From the NCBI RefSeq assembly GCF_029395475.1, contig NZ_CP113917.1, positions 1,674,001 to 1,738,000 on the forward strand: a DNA stretch of 64,000 bases. Reading direction: 5' to 3'. The position numbers and the translations under genes are program-made. The notes beneath the pieces were generated by a model, which saw nothing but the letters and a program-made list of their open reading frames with translations, did not search any database and was not told where the DNA came from. Shown piece by piece: positions 38,040-49,015 of the stretch; position 1 is the first letter of the stretch; each line of letters starts with the position of its first letter. The DNA comes from Bifidobacterium sp. ESL0775. Lineage in GTDB: Bacteria; Actinomycetota; Actinomycetes; Actinomycetales; Bifidobacteriaceae.

Positions 38040-38131
38040 GTAGAGGGACTGGGATATGTGATGCTCGACCGTAAAGACTTGGCCTGAGCGGCCCGGAGCG
38101 TGTCGAGCATTATATATCCCAGTCCCTCTAC
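38040..38131 (-). repeat. Palindromic element, copy 2 (inverted relative to copy 1)
   Basis: A 92-base foldback with the same plan: an 18-pair perfect outer stem (38040-38057 with 38114-38131, gtagagggactgggatat), a 3x3 internal loop, and a perfect 9-pair stem (38061-38069 with 38102-38110). Read on the minus strand, its unpaired parts match copy 1 (acgctcc before the cap, gctca cap loop, gtctttacg after it). Six outer pairs and two inner pairs differ from copy 1, each with the partner base changed too. It ends 151 bases before tesB. Confidence 0.85.
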
Positions 38132-38282
38132 GTCATGAGTAAGTTTTATATATGCAAATCTGATGGGCCAGCGCGAAATAATAAATAAATAGACAGGTTC
38201 AGATGATGGCGAAATTCGGACGGAAAGTTGGGCGGCGCGGATAGACTCGCATAAGCGTTATTTGACAGAATCGAGGAGTGAC

Positions 38283-39209
38283 ATGGCGAAAGTCAAGGCG
38301 GGCGACGCAGCACAGCAGGCGGTTGAGGCGCTCAAGCTCAAGGCAGGAGAAGAGCAGGGCGGACGCACCGTCTTCCATGACGCCACGAACCTCTACTACC
38401 CCACCGAACACATCTACGGCGGCCAGATGACCGCGCAGGCCATCATCGCCGCGTCCGACACCGCCGACGACGACAAGGTCGCCAACTCCATCCACGCCAC
38501 ATTCATCAAGGTCGGCAAGCTCGACGAGGAGACCCGCTACGAGGTCGAATCGCTGAGAGACGGCCGCTCCTTCTCGACCCGCCGCGTCGACGCCAAGCAA
38601 GGCAAACAGCTGCTCTTCACCGCCACGGTGAGCCTGCAGAAGGCTGGCCAATCAGGCGTGGAGTTCAACGATGACATGCCCAAAAACCTGCCCGCCCCGG
38701 AAACGCTTACCAGTGCCAAGGATCTGATGGAGCCTTACGCCGACCAGTCCGGCTTCGCCAAGTACTACGCCTCGCAGTCACCGTTCGACATCCGCCACAT
38801 CGGCTCGACCGTGATGTTGGAACCGGACAAGGAAAGCGCCGACAAGGATTCCGGCAGGCAGATGGTCTGGATGCGCATGGCCAGCCCGGTCACGGCCTCG
38901 CAGAACATCTATCGCGCGTTGCTGGCGCTGGAATGCGATCAGGTGATGATGGAGCCGGATCTGCGCCGCGCGGGCTTGAGCATTTCGACACCGGGCATCT
39001 TCTACGCCTCGATCGACCACTCGATGTGGTGGTATGACAACATCGACATGAATCAATGGCACCTCTACGTGCAGGATGCTCCGGTGGCCGGCCATGGCCG
39101 CGCCCTGGGCATCGCCAAGGTCTATTCGGCAGACGGCAGGCTTCTGGCCGCGATGACGCAAGAAGCCACCATTCGAGTGCCAGAGAAGAAGGACGACAAG
39201 AAAAACTGA
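38283..39209 (+). CDS. tesB: Acyl-CoA thioesterase II (TesB family)
   Basis: A 308-residue double-hotdog thioesterase that hydrolyses acyl-CoA. ATG at 38283 follows gagga; a longer frame from TTG 38262 is less likely. The N-terminal hotdog has HIYGGQMTAQAIIAA, and the C-terminal hotdog has ISTPGIFYASIDHSMWWYDN, the SLDHS-type block of TesB, then LYVQDAPVAGHGRALGIAKVYSADGRLLA. The extra N-terminal 15 residues and Lys-rich end are unremarkable. The substrate chain length is not readable from the sequence. The gene is monocistronic and converges on the DUF3180 gene across a strong terminator. Confidence 0.92.
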   Translation: MAKVKAGDAAQQAVEALKLKAGEEQGGRTVFHDATNLYYPTEHIYGGQMTAQAIIAASDTADDDKVANSIHATFIKVGKLDEETRYEVESLRDGRSFSTRRVDAKQGKQLLFTATVSLQKAGQSGVEFNDDMPKNLPAPETLTSAKDLMEPYADQSGFAKYYASQSPFDIRHIGSTVMLEPDKESADKDSGRQMVWMRMASPVTASQNIYRALLALECDQVMMEPDLRRAGLSISTPGIFYASIDHSMWWYDNIDMNQWHLYVQDAPVAGHGRALGIAKVYSADGRLLAAMTQEATIRVPEKKDDKKN

Positions 39210-39231
39210 ATTTCATCAGTTATCGAAATAA

Positions 39232-39273
39232 TTTGGCGGATGGAATGGCACTCAAACCAATCCATCCGCCGAA
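39232..39273. terminator. Bidirectional terminator between tesB and the DUF3180 gene
   Basis: ggcggatgga (39235-39244) pairs perfectly with tccatccgcc (39261-39270), flanked by t-rich and a-rich ends, between convergent genes. Confidence 0.75.
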
Positions 39274-39300
39274 ATCGTATATATCCAAACTCATACCAGT

Positions 39301-39849
39301 CTAGGAATCGCTTCTTTTGCCCATGGAACCTGCGGCGAGCTTGCGCCGGCGTTCACGGCGCTTCGCGGCCTTGATCTTCGGATTCTCCGCACCCTCATCT
39401 GGCGGAAGCTGGCAGAACCATTCTCCGATGATGCCCACAACCATGTCGGCGATGCAGATAACGGTGGCGATAGCGCATTGGATGATCACGTTGTGATAAT
39501 ACGAGGCACCCCAATGGGTCAGGCAGAGCAGCAATTGCGCCAGATACCAGCCGGCGAGTCCCGCACCTGCGATGCCCAGCGCCTTGCAGAGCACCAGCGT
39601 ATAGACGGCTTTGGTGGGGTCGATCCAGCTTTTGCGCTTGGCCGGGTCGGTGATGGCGTATTGGTGCACCTGCAAGGCCAAAGCCAGGACGACGACACCG
39701 AGCAACACCAGCACGAACGAGACGAACCACGGGGCCCCAATGAGCGAAAGACCGGTCATCTCGTCGGATTTGAACAATATCGCGCCGAACACCAGGCCTA
39801 TCAAGACCGCGATCACGTAATACCACCAAGGGGTCCGTCGTGCACTCAT
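39301..39849 (-). CDS. DUF3180 membrane protein
   Basis: A 182-residue protein with four membrane segments: YYVIAVLIGLVFGAILF, WFVSFVLVLLGVVVLALAL, LCKALGIAGAGLAGWYLAQL and IIQCAIATVICIADMVVGII. A basic C-terminal tail (AAKRRERRRKLAAG) follows. Actinobacteria commonly carry a DUF3180 gene directly after folK, and here it overlaps the FolK-like gene by 4 bases (ATGA), so it is the last gene of the tilS-hpt-ftsH-folK run. Its function is unknown; retention here although most folate genes are gone argues that it does not depend on folate synthesis. Confidence 0.85.
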   Translation of the reverse strand: MSARRTPWWYYVIAVLIGLVFGAILFKSDEMTGLSLIGAPWFVSFVLVLLGVVVLALALQVHQYAITDPAKRKSWIDPTKAVYTLVLCKALGIAGAGLAGWYLAQLLLCLTHWGASYYHNVIIQCAIATVICIADMVVGIIGEWFCQLPPDEGAENPKIKAAKRRERRRKLAAGSMGKRSDS

Positions 39850-40840
39850 TGCGTCTCCCCCAGTATCCAGCGGTCATCGACCTTGCCCACGCGGGCGGCA
39901 TCGGGCGCCATCGCCAGCAGGAAGGAGACCGGATCACCGTCGAGCCTTGCGTCAGGGTCCATATCAAGCCAAGGCGCAAGGATCTCGGCCTGCTTCTTGG
40001 CTTCCACCAGCGGCAGTTCGATGGCGTACGCGACATCCGCAGCGGCATCTTGAGCGGCTGCTTCCGCGCTCATTCTCTCGCCTTCGACATCGATCAGCCG
40101 CAATGTGACGGCGCCTTCATGCGAGGCCGAAAGGGAATCAAGTAACGCCGCGATGGCCTGCGGCTTCAGCTTGGTGGTCATCTGGATGACGGCGGCGCTG
40201 GCATCGGAGCTGTCATCAACGCCCATGACGTGATACAGCGGCGAGATGCCCTCGACCTGGTTGCCTGGCACCGCGTCCAGCGAGACGATGGCGGAACGGA
40301 AGCGTTTGGCGGCGTCACCAGTTTTGCTGCGCATGGCGATGACGGCGCGTCGGGGCACGTCATAGACGTCGTCGGCGGTGTCCTGCTCTTGGGCCCGCTT
40401 CTTATCGGCTTCGTCCTTGCGCCGCTGTTCGGCGATCGTCGCGCCAGCCAGCGAAGCCTTGGTGGGAGCGGCGCTTCCGCCTACGCTGGTTGATGTGATT
40501 TCGCCTTCGCCAACATTATTGCCAATTGTCACCGGAACGCCGGTGAATCTGAGCCGGCTAATGGCTTGCGTATCGCCTTCGTTTTCGTCTCCATCATCAA
40601 AAGACGATGAAACCGCGGCATCCGCTTCATCATCAAGATGAACCGTGATCTCGGCGCGTGCCTTGCCGCTTTGAACGGCCTGGAGCACCCGTTGCCATGC
40701 CTCGGCACCGGCAGCAACATCCTCGCTCAGTGTCTCATCGAACGAGAGCGAAAACCGCGCCTGAACGCCGAGGGGCGTGCCATCAGCTGTCACGCCCCTC
40801 AACTCCCGCGAATCATCAATTGGCGAATCCGTCATGTCGT

Positions 40841-40844
<4 letters not shown>
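39846..40844 (-). CDS. Degenerate FolK-like (HPPK) protein, probable FolB-FolK relic
   Basis: A 332-residue protein from ATG 40844, overlapping the ftsH stop in ATGA. The C-terminal half resembles 6-hydroxymethyl-dihydropterin pyrophosphokinase: [42 protein letters not shown], then [15 protein letters not shown]. The catalytic loop expected between them (R-W-G-P-R-x-L-D-x-D-I) is absent, replaced by [15 protein letters not shown]. The N-terminus ([14 protein letters not shown]) faintly recalls the start of dihydroneopterin aldolase (FolB) but lacks its residues, and a long acidic low-complexity linker joins the halves. It is unlikely to be a working folate enzyme. The frame remains open and coupled at both ends, so it is still translated. 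Confidence 0.65.
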
Positions 40845-42984
<2,140 letters not shown>

Positions 42985-42988
<4 letters not shown>

Positions 42989-43548
42989 GCCGCTTCTCCT
43001 TCATATACTGACGGCTTCAAAACTGCGATGGAATCAAGATTGCGGAAATGTTCCTTATAGTCAAGCCCGAACCCTACCACGAATTCGTCCGGCACTTCGT
43101 AACCCTTATATTTCAGTGGCACCTCGACCTCACGACGTGATGGTTTCTCCAATAGCGCAAACACCTCGACGCTCGCGGCGCCGCGCTTTTTCAATTCGTG
43201 GGTGAGCCAATCCAACGTGCGCCCGGAATCGATGATGTCCTCGACGATCAGGACGTTACGTCCCTTGACATCACAGGAAAGGTCTTGGCGCACCGTGATC
43301 GTCCCGCTGCTTTCCAAGCCTTCGCCGTAACTGGACAGGCTCATGAAATCCATTTGCACGTCGATGCTCAAGGCCTGCGAGAACGCCACCAGGGTGTTCA
43401 TGGCCCCTTTGAGCACGGCGACCAGCAAGAGGTCCTTGCCTTGATAATCCTTGCTTACCTGCGCCGCCACTTCTTTTATCTTGTGTTCGATTTGCGTCTT
43501 CGACACCAACTCTTGGTCAATTTCGTCCTGTACATCCGCGATTTCCAT
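42985..43548 (-). CDS. hpt: Hypoxanthine phosphoribosyltransferase
   Basis: A 187-residue purine salvage enzyme that makes IMP/GMP from hypoxanthine or guanine and PRPP. The start at ATG 43548 ([14 protein letters not shown]) matches the family N-terminus and lies one base after the tilS stop; an ATG three codons upstream (43557) would overlap tilS. The PRPP loop [14 protein letters not shown] is intact, as are [12 protein letters not shown] and DFMSLSSYG. Its position between tilS and ftsH is the standard Gram-positive arrangement. Translation is probably coupled to both neighbours. Confidence 0.95.
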
Positions 43549-43549
43549 G

Positions 43550-44635
43550 TCACCCATTTTTACACACGCGAATGACGTGTTTCTGCCTATTTGCTGAATA
43601 TCCGCTGGGAAGCGAAACAGGCCCCTGGCCATGCCAGTGCGTCACCAGAGCCTCGATGGAGCGCACGTGGCTGGAAGTGAACGCCATCCCCAGCTCGGCG
43701 AGCACCCGGGCGATGACACGGCGGCGGATCGCCGGATGGGCTTCGGCAAGCGGTTTGACACGCATATCGACCACCGTGTCTTCGCCGTTCCGGCAAACGG
43801 CTTTCCCATAGAGGCCGTCCGCCGAAACCTCGAGGAAATCCCTGTCGGCGCGGGCGACCTCCGTGCTCTGCGCGAGATGTGCCGGGAAATCGCCGTTGAA
43901 GAACGAGGACAGATAAGGCATCAGCGTATGGCGTACACGGGAACGGAGCGGGTAGCTTTCCGGCAATGGCTGGTCGGCGGGCATTGTGTCGCCATTGGTG
44001 GGGTCATCCCACCATGTGATGCCCAGCTCCCCGCAGATGGCGGTGGTCTGCTTGCGGGTGAGTTCGAGGAACGGACGGAGGAAACGGACGCCGTCACGCT
44101 CGAAGACCGGAGGCATGCCGGCAAGCGCATCAATGCCGGCGGAACGCATCAGGTCCATGGCCACCGTCTCCGCCTGGTCGTCACGGGTGTGCGCGAGCAG
44201 CACCACGGCGGCAGCGTCGTCGCGGGCGGTTTCGACGATCGCGGCGTATCGCGCCTGCCGTGCCACGTCCTCGGTGCTTCTGCCACCATGAAGGTCTTGG
44301 ACATCGATGGCGCGTACGGTGACGGGATCGAGCCCGAGATCCTCGCAACGTCGGGCCGCGTCCCGCGCGACCTGCCTGGAACCAGCTTGGAGTTGGTGGT
44401 CGACGATGACCGCCCCGCAATGGATCCCAAGCGTCGCGCAGACGATATGGCTTACGGCGGCGAGCGCCATCGAATCACGGCCTCCGGAACAGGCCACCAG
44501 AACCGTGGGCGCGTCGGTATCAGGGGTGTGCTTCCCGTGCTGGGCGAACCGTGGATCCTGCCGTTCAAGGCCGACGGACGCGAACGCGCGGCGGACCTCG
44601 CCGATCGCCTTCCTCATACTCGCCGAATACGCCAT
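43550..44635 (-). CDS. tilS: tRNA(Ile)-lysidine synthase
   Basis: A 361-residue enzyme that converts cytidine-34 of the CAU anticodon of tRNA-Ile to lysidine, changing its decoding from AUG to AUA. The PP-loop SGGRDS (near residue 51, in VLVACSGGRDSMALAAV) binds ATP, and further motifs LAHTRDDQAET and GMPPVFERDGVRFLRPFLELT follow. It has the short C-terminal part normal for actinobacterial TilS. It ends one base before hpt and starts 5 bases after dacB. It is essential in nearly all bacteria. Confidence 0.94.
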   Translation of the reverse strand: MAYSASMRKAIGEVRRAFASVGLERQDPRFAQHGKHTPDTDAPTVLVACSGGRDSMALAAVSHIVCATLGIHCGAVIVDHQLQAGSRQVARDAARRCEDLGLDPVTVRAIDVQDLHGGRSTEDVARQARYAAIVETARDDAAAVVLLAHTRDDQAETVAMDLMRSAGIDALAGMPPVFERDGVRFLRPFLELTRKQTTAICGELGITWWDDPTNGDTMPADQPLPESYPLRSRVRHTLMPYLSSFFNGDFPAHLAQSTEVARADRDFLEVSADGLYGKAVCRNGEDTVVDMRVKPLAEAHPAIRRRVIARVLAELGMAFTSSHVRSIEALVTHWHGQGPVSLPSGYSANRQKHVIRVCKNG

Positions 44636-44640
44636 TGTTT

Positions 44641-46149
44641 TCAGAGCCCCACGAGCGCCGACATGAAGACGTCGATCGCCTTCCTGGCGGCGAAATAGTC
44701 CTGCGGCCTATTCACCACCACCGCGAAAGTGAGCACGCCGCCGTTCTTACGTGAGACATTGCCCGCCATCGACGTGACGGCATCAAGCGAACCCGTTTTG
44801 ACGCGCAGAAGCCCATTCGCGCCCGGATCCTCAAGACGTCTCTTGGCCGTGCCGACGAAACCGGGGACGGACAGCCCCTCGCCCGCCGCCGCGCCGGGGC
44901 CGGCCTTGAGGTTATGGGTCTGCACCCCGATCAACGTCTTGACCTCAAGCGCCGACCCCTCGGAGAGCCCGGAGCAATCGGCCATGTTGAGGTTCGCCGT
45001 TTCGACGCCCATTTTGCCAAGCTGGTCCTTGACGGCTTTGGTGGCCCCTTCGGGGCTGTTGGCGGCTCCGGTCTTCAAAGCGGTGAGCCTGCCGAATTCC
45101 TCGATCAGCGTGTTGTCGGAATGGCGCAGGGTGAAGGCCATCACCTCCGCAAGCGTCGCCGAGCCCACCGTCGCGACGCGGGTAGCCTTGCCCGTGGCCT
45201 GGCCGGCAGCGGCCTCGCCATCCACGGCGATGCCACGCTGCGAAAGCAGGGAGGAGAACACCGCGGCGGCATCGTGCGCCGGAGTCGTGGACATCTCGGG
45301 GTAGGCGGTGTATTCGTCGATGTCGTGCGGCTCGCCTTTCCACTGCCGTCCCCCGTCGACGGCCATAGAGGCGATGGAAGTGTAATTGCTGTTGCCCGGG
45401 TTATGGGAGGCGATGTTGGCGGGAGAGCGCACGGCTCCAAACAGCGTGTCATCGTATTGCAGGTGGATCCGGCTGATATCGCGTTTCCTCAATTTCGCGA
45501 CGGTCTGGTCGGCGAGTGTGGCGAGGCCGGCCCTGCCATTGATGTGATGCGGGTCGCTCTGCCCGGCTCCGAGCAGCATGTCCCCGTCCGAATTCAGCGT
45601 CAAGGTCGCCTCGCCGGCCTTGCCGCCGCTGACGGGTTCCAGCATGGTGCTGGTATGGAAGGTCGAGCCCATGTCCAGCGTCGAGGAGACGGCCAAGGCG
45701 GTCAGCGTCTTCATGGTCGAAGCGGGTTCGCGGGGCGTGTCGGGGTTGCGCGAAGCCACGAACTGGCCATTGGCGTCCGCTATCGCCACCGAGAAATCGC
45801 CTCCGACCCCCGGCGTGGCGGCGAAGGCGTCAATCAGCGCGTTCGCGGCGTTCTTGTCGATCGGCTTGCCGAGGTCCGCAGGCCCGGCGATCGTTTTGGC
45901 GGACTGCACGGAACCGGAAAGCATGGTCGACGTCTTGCCGATGGGAACGATTGTCAACGGGCCCGGGACCCACCCGTAACGGTCGGCGACGAAATAGAAC
46001 GCGCTGAGCAGCACGGTCAATACGGCGGCGACGGCGATGCGCCACGCGCGGTCGCGCGTGGTATGGTCAGCCTTCCGCGCGTGCATGCCGTGCCCGGAAT
46101 GTTGTTGCGCCTCTGTGTCCACAACCGCTCCTGTACTGCGCACTGCCAA
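44641..46149 (-). CDS. dacB: D-alanyl-D-alanine carboxypeptidase/endopeptidase (PBP4, DacB)
   Basis: A 502-residue class C penicillin-binding protein that trims or cuts peptidoglycan peptides. It starts with TTG at 46149 (aaggg before it), two bases below the glycosyltransferase stop. A basic N-terminus and one membrane segment (AWRIAVAAVLTVLLSAFYFV) anchor it outside the cell. The active-site trio is complete: SxxK in PASTMKTLTAL (near 141), SxN in HSDNTLIEEFGR (near 345) and KTG in LRVKTGSLDAV (near 451). The usual large insert between SxxK and SxN is present. Confidence 0.93.
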   Translation of the reverse strand: MAVRSTGAVVDTEAQQHSGHGMHARKADHTTRDRAWRIAVAAVLTVLLSAFYFVADRYGWVPGPLTIVPIGKTSTMLSGSVQSAKTIAGPADLGKPIDKNAANALIDAFAATPGVGGDFSVAIADANGQFVASRNPDTPREPASTMKTLTALAVSSTLDMGSTFHTSTMLEPVSGGKAGEATLTLNSDGDMLLGAGQSDPHHINGRAGLATLADQTVAKLRKRDISRIHLQYDDTLFGAVRSPANIASHNPGNSNYTSIASMAVDGGRQWKGEPHDIDEYTAYPEMSTTPAHDAAAVFSSLLSQRGIAVDGEAAAGQATGKATRVATVGSATLAEVMAFTLRHSDNTLIEEFGRLTALKTGAANSPEGATKAVKDQLGKMGVETANLNMADCSGLSEGSALEVKTLIGVQTHNLKAGPGAAAGEGLSVPGFVGTAKRRLEDPGANGLLRVKTGSLDAVTSMAGNVSRKNGGVLTFAVVVNRPQDYFAARKAIDVFMSALVGL

Positions 46150-47382
46150 CTAGCCCTTGTGCTCGATGGGCTTCCACTGAGCCTTGGAGAAGATGGCCTG
46201 GAAGGAGATGGGGATGTAGCTGGCCATGTAAATCGGGAAGCTCAGCACGTACGCCAGCAGCTCCTTGTTGGAGGCGCCGATCTGGCCGCGTTCCGCGAAG
46301 ACGGTGAGCGCGGCGAGGAACATCATGCCCAAGAGGCCAAGCACGCCGCCGACTGCCCAACTGATCAGAGAATCGAGCTGGGTGGTCCACGAGACGAAGC
46401 CGAACGCTGCGAAAAGGATGCCCAATGCGATGCGCAGCAAGGCCAGGAGCATGAACGGGCAAATGAGCATGGTGAAATCGACGGCCGAGAAATCGCGTTC
46501 CTGCACGGCGCGGCGAATCAGCTGGGGCCCGTAATAGCGGAAGACCTGCAAGAAGCCCTTGCTCCAACGCAGCCGCTGCCGCCAGCTCTGGCCGAAGGAG
46601 ACCGGCTGCTCGTCGTAGAGGATGGCCGTGCCGCAATAGCCGATGCGGTCGCCGTGCAGCACGGAGTCCATGGTGAACTCGAGGTCTTCGGTCAACAGGT
46701 GGAATTTCCAGCCGTTGTTGCGCTGCATGATCTCGCGCGAGAACATGAAGCCGGTGCCGCCGACGTGGCAGCTGGAGCCGAACAGCATGCGCGAGTTGTT
46801 CAAGAAACGGGATTCGCGGATGAACCAGAGCGCCGAGCCGGAGGAGACCCAGTTGTCGGAGAGGTTGGTGGAGTTGCGGTAGCTCGTGAGGATCTTAAAA
46901 CCGGACTGGAAGGCCTTGTTCATCTCCTCGATGTAGTGCTTGTCGAGCCGGTTGTCGGCGTCGAAGACGAAGAAGGCGTCGTAATCGTTGGCGATCCCCT
47001 TGCTGATCATCGCGTCAAGGAGATACGTCAGGGCGTAGCCTTTGCCGACCTGCTCCATATTGTGACGTTCGACGACATTGCATCCCATGGCGCGCACCAC
47101 GTCGGCGGTGTTATCGGTGCAGTTGTCGGCCACCAGCCAGATGTCGACCAGACGCGCCGGATACGTCTGCGCGCGAATCGATTTGATGAGGTTCGGCACG
47201 ACGTTCTCCTCGTTGCGCGCCGAGATCAGCACCGCGTAGCGCTTGTCCATCGGGACGGCGGGAAAAGTGATGTGGTGGTGGAACAGCGAGGCGATGATGC
47301 AGACCGCCTGATAGCCAAGGCTGACGGCGCCCAACACGAACATCACGACATCGAGGATGCTCAGCAGTACCATCAGCGCCAC
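46150..47382 (-). CDS. Membrane glycosyltransferase, family 2
   Basis: A 410-residue processive-type family 2 enzyme. One N-terminal membrane helix (LLSILDVVMFVLGAVSLGYQ) precedes the GT-A domain with AVLISARNEENVVPNLIKSI, VADNCTDNT, DAFFVFDADNRLD (metal-binding D-x-D), LTEDLEF and QSWRQRLRWSKG (Q-x-x-R-W). Three or four C-terminal helices follow. The Q-x-x-R-W motif is shared with hyaluronan, cellulose and chitin synthases, so a polysaccharide or glycolipid product is likely; the sugar is unknown. GTG at 47382 (aaggag before it) overlaps the end of the exporter gene by 10 bases; ATG at codon 4 is an alternative. Confidence 0.88.
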   Translation of the reverse strand: MALMVLLSILDVVMFVLGAVSLGYQAVCIIASLFHHHITFPAVPMDKRYAVLISARNEENVVPNLIKSIRAQTYPARLVDIWLVADNCTDNTADVVRAMGCNVVERHNMEQVGKGYALTYLLDAMISKGIANDYDAFFVFDADNRLDKHYIEEMNKAFQSGFKILTSYRNSTNLSDNWVSSGSALWFIRESRFLNNSRMLFGSSCHVGGTGFMFSREIMQRNNGWKFHLLTEDLEFTMDSVLHGDRIGYCGTAILYDEQPVSFGQSWRQRLRWSKGFLQVFRYYGPQLIRRAVQERDFSAVDFTMLICPFMLLALLRIALGILFAAFGFVSWTTQLDSLISWAVGGVLGLLGMMFLAALTVFAERGQIGASNKELLAYVLSFPIYMASYIPISFQAIFSKAQWKPIEHKG

Positions 47383-48959
47383 CTTCTCCTTGGGTTGTCC
47401 GTCTTTGCGTCTTCCGGCTTGTCGTCCGTGGATTTTTCGTTCACCACTCTAGCCTGCACTCCGCCCTGGCCGTCATCCGAGGGTTTCGAGCCCTTTCCCT
47501 GCCGCAGCTCCTGGGTGTCCTGCTCATCATCCCGTTCGCTGCCCCTAAGGCCTTTTCGCCGTGGTTCCTCCTGCGAAAGCACACCCTTGGGAATGGCGAT
47601 CGTCTCGGATTCATCGAGGTCATGGCCGGTGGATCCGGCGTTCGATTCGGCGGTGAGGCGATAGACCTGGTCGCGCAGGTTGCGCAGCTCGTCGTCGACG
47701 GGCACCCTCGCGCTCGATCCCTTTGCCGCACGGGGCATGCGCTGCGCCACCGGCTGGACGACATGCTCGTTGAACGCCTCGGCCCCGGCGACGACCTTGG
47801 ATTTCTTCACCGGCTCGGGGTCGCTCATCAGCGGCGACTCGACCAGCTCGTAACGCTTGGTGTACACCTTGAAGATGGCCTGCAGGCTGGCGGTGATCGG
47901 CAGGGCGAGGAACGCGCCGAGCGCGCCGAAGACGGCGCCCAGGACCAATACCGACAGGAAGGCGATGGCCGGGTTCAAATCCATCGTGCGCTGAGAGACC
48001 TTGGGCGAGATGATGAGGTTCTCAATCTGCTGGTAGATGACGATGAAGACGACCACGGCGACCCCATAGATGAACCCGCGCGAGCTCCAGGCGAAGATGA
48101 CCGGCAGGGCCCCGCCGATGTAGGTGCCGATCGTGGGCACGAACTGCGAGACGATGCCGCAGAAGAGGGCCAGCGGCAACCAGTTGGGCACTTTGATGAC
48201 CATGAGGAATATCGAGGTGAAGAAGGCGTTGAACGCGGCGAGGATCGTGCGGGAGAAGAGGAAGCCGGAGATCTGGTCCTGCACCACCGTCCAGGCCAGG
48301 AGGAAACGGCGCTGGGTGACCGGGCCGAGCCATTGGCACAGGCTTCGGCGCATCTTGGGGCCGGCGGCCGAAACGTAATACGTTACCATGACGACGGTCA
48401 GAAGGTTCAGCAGGGCGCTGAACAGCCCCATGGTGGTGCTCAAGGCCTGGCCTGCGAAATCGGTGACCCAGGAGGTCTGCACGTTCTTGGCGATCTCGCT
48501 GCCGAGGTTCGATATCTCGGGAAGACGGAAATCAGTGTATTGGGCCACCAGATGGCGCGCCTGCTCGTACAGGTCGGGAATCCCCTTGAGCATGGACACC
48601 ATTTGAGTCACGAACATGTTGCCGAACAATCCCAGCAACGCCAGCACGACGACGATGAGCCCTACAAGCGTCACCGCCGAAGCGACGCCGCGCTTCCAAC
48701 CGTGCCTGACCAAACGGACGACGAGCGGCTCCATGGCCAGGGCGATGAAGATGGAGACGACCACGTCGAGGATGACGAACTCGACCTTGCTCCATGAGCG
48801 CCAGAGGAAAATGCAGACGAACACCATGATGGCGGTATAAAGCAACGCCCGCCCCCACCAATCCGGTGGCCTGCGGGAATCCCCCTTCTGGGGGAACACC
48901 GACGCAAAATCGATTTTCTGGCTCTCGCCACTGCCCACTTCCTGCCCACGTTCCTTCAT
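47373..48959 (-). CDS. AI-2E/PerM-family membrane transporter
   Basis: A 528-residue membrane protein with the eight-helix pattern of the AI-2E exporter (PerM) family: ALLYTAIMVFVCIFLWRSW, VEFVILDVVVSIFIALAME, GVASAVTLVGLIVVVLALLG, then after the amphipathic segment ALLNLLTVVMVTYYVSAAG, ALFCGIVSQFVPTIGTYIGG, GVAVVVFIVIYQQIENLIISPKV and AIAFLSVLVLGAVFGALGAFLALPI. A 150-residue charged cytoplasmic tail follows and is low complexity. Family members export autoinducer-2 or act as Na+/H+ antiporters; which applies here is open. It starts 56 bp from a divergent glycosyltransferase gene. Confidence 0.9.
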   Translation of the reverse strand: MKERGQEVGSGESQKIDFASVFPQKGDSRRPPDWWGRALLYTAIMVFVCIFLWRSWSKVEFVILDVVVSIFIALAMEPLVVRLVRHGWKRGVASAVTLVGLIVVVLALLGLFGNMFVTQMVSMLKGIPDLYEQARHLVAQYTDFRLPEISNLGSEIAKNVQTSWVTDFAGQALSTTMGLFSALLNLLTVVMVTYYVSAAGPKMRRSLCQWLGPVTQRRFLLAWTVVQDQISGFLFSRTILAAFNAFFTSIFLMVIKVPNWLPLALFCGIVSQFVPTIGTYIGGALPVIFAWSSRGFIYGVAVVVFIVIYQQIENLIISPKVSQRTMDLNPAIAFLSVLVLGAVFGALGAFLALPITASLQAIFKVYTKRYELVESPLMSDPEPVKKSKVVAGAEAFNEHVVQPVAQRMPRAAKGSSARVPVDDELRNLRDQVYRLTAESNAGSTGHDLDESETIAIPKGVLSQEEPRRKGLRGSERDDEQDTQELRQGKGSKPSDDGQGGVQARVVNEKSTDDKPEDAKTDNPRRRWR

Positions 48960-49015
48960 AATTCACCATCCTACCCCGCCCCATGTGTAGGCAAGTGGGC
49001 ATATCCTCATATATT

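Larger units (their letters stand above)
37870..38282. other. 413 bp gap between ettA and tesB holding twin palindromes
   Basis: No coding frame is credible. Most of the first 260 bases is occupied by two long hairpins (37905-37995 and 38040-38131). The last 150 bases are AT-rich then GC-rich and should hold the tesB promoter. Confidence 0.7.

Noticed and set aside
44914..47664. Very long plus-strand open frame (916 codons) opposite dacB and the membrane glycosyltransferase
   Set aside because: It mirrors real minus-strand genes in a high-GC region; its translation is His/Arg/Gly-rich with no domain. The same holds for long frames opposite the binding proteins (18852-20384) and the SNF2 gene (27315-28520).
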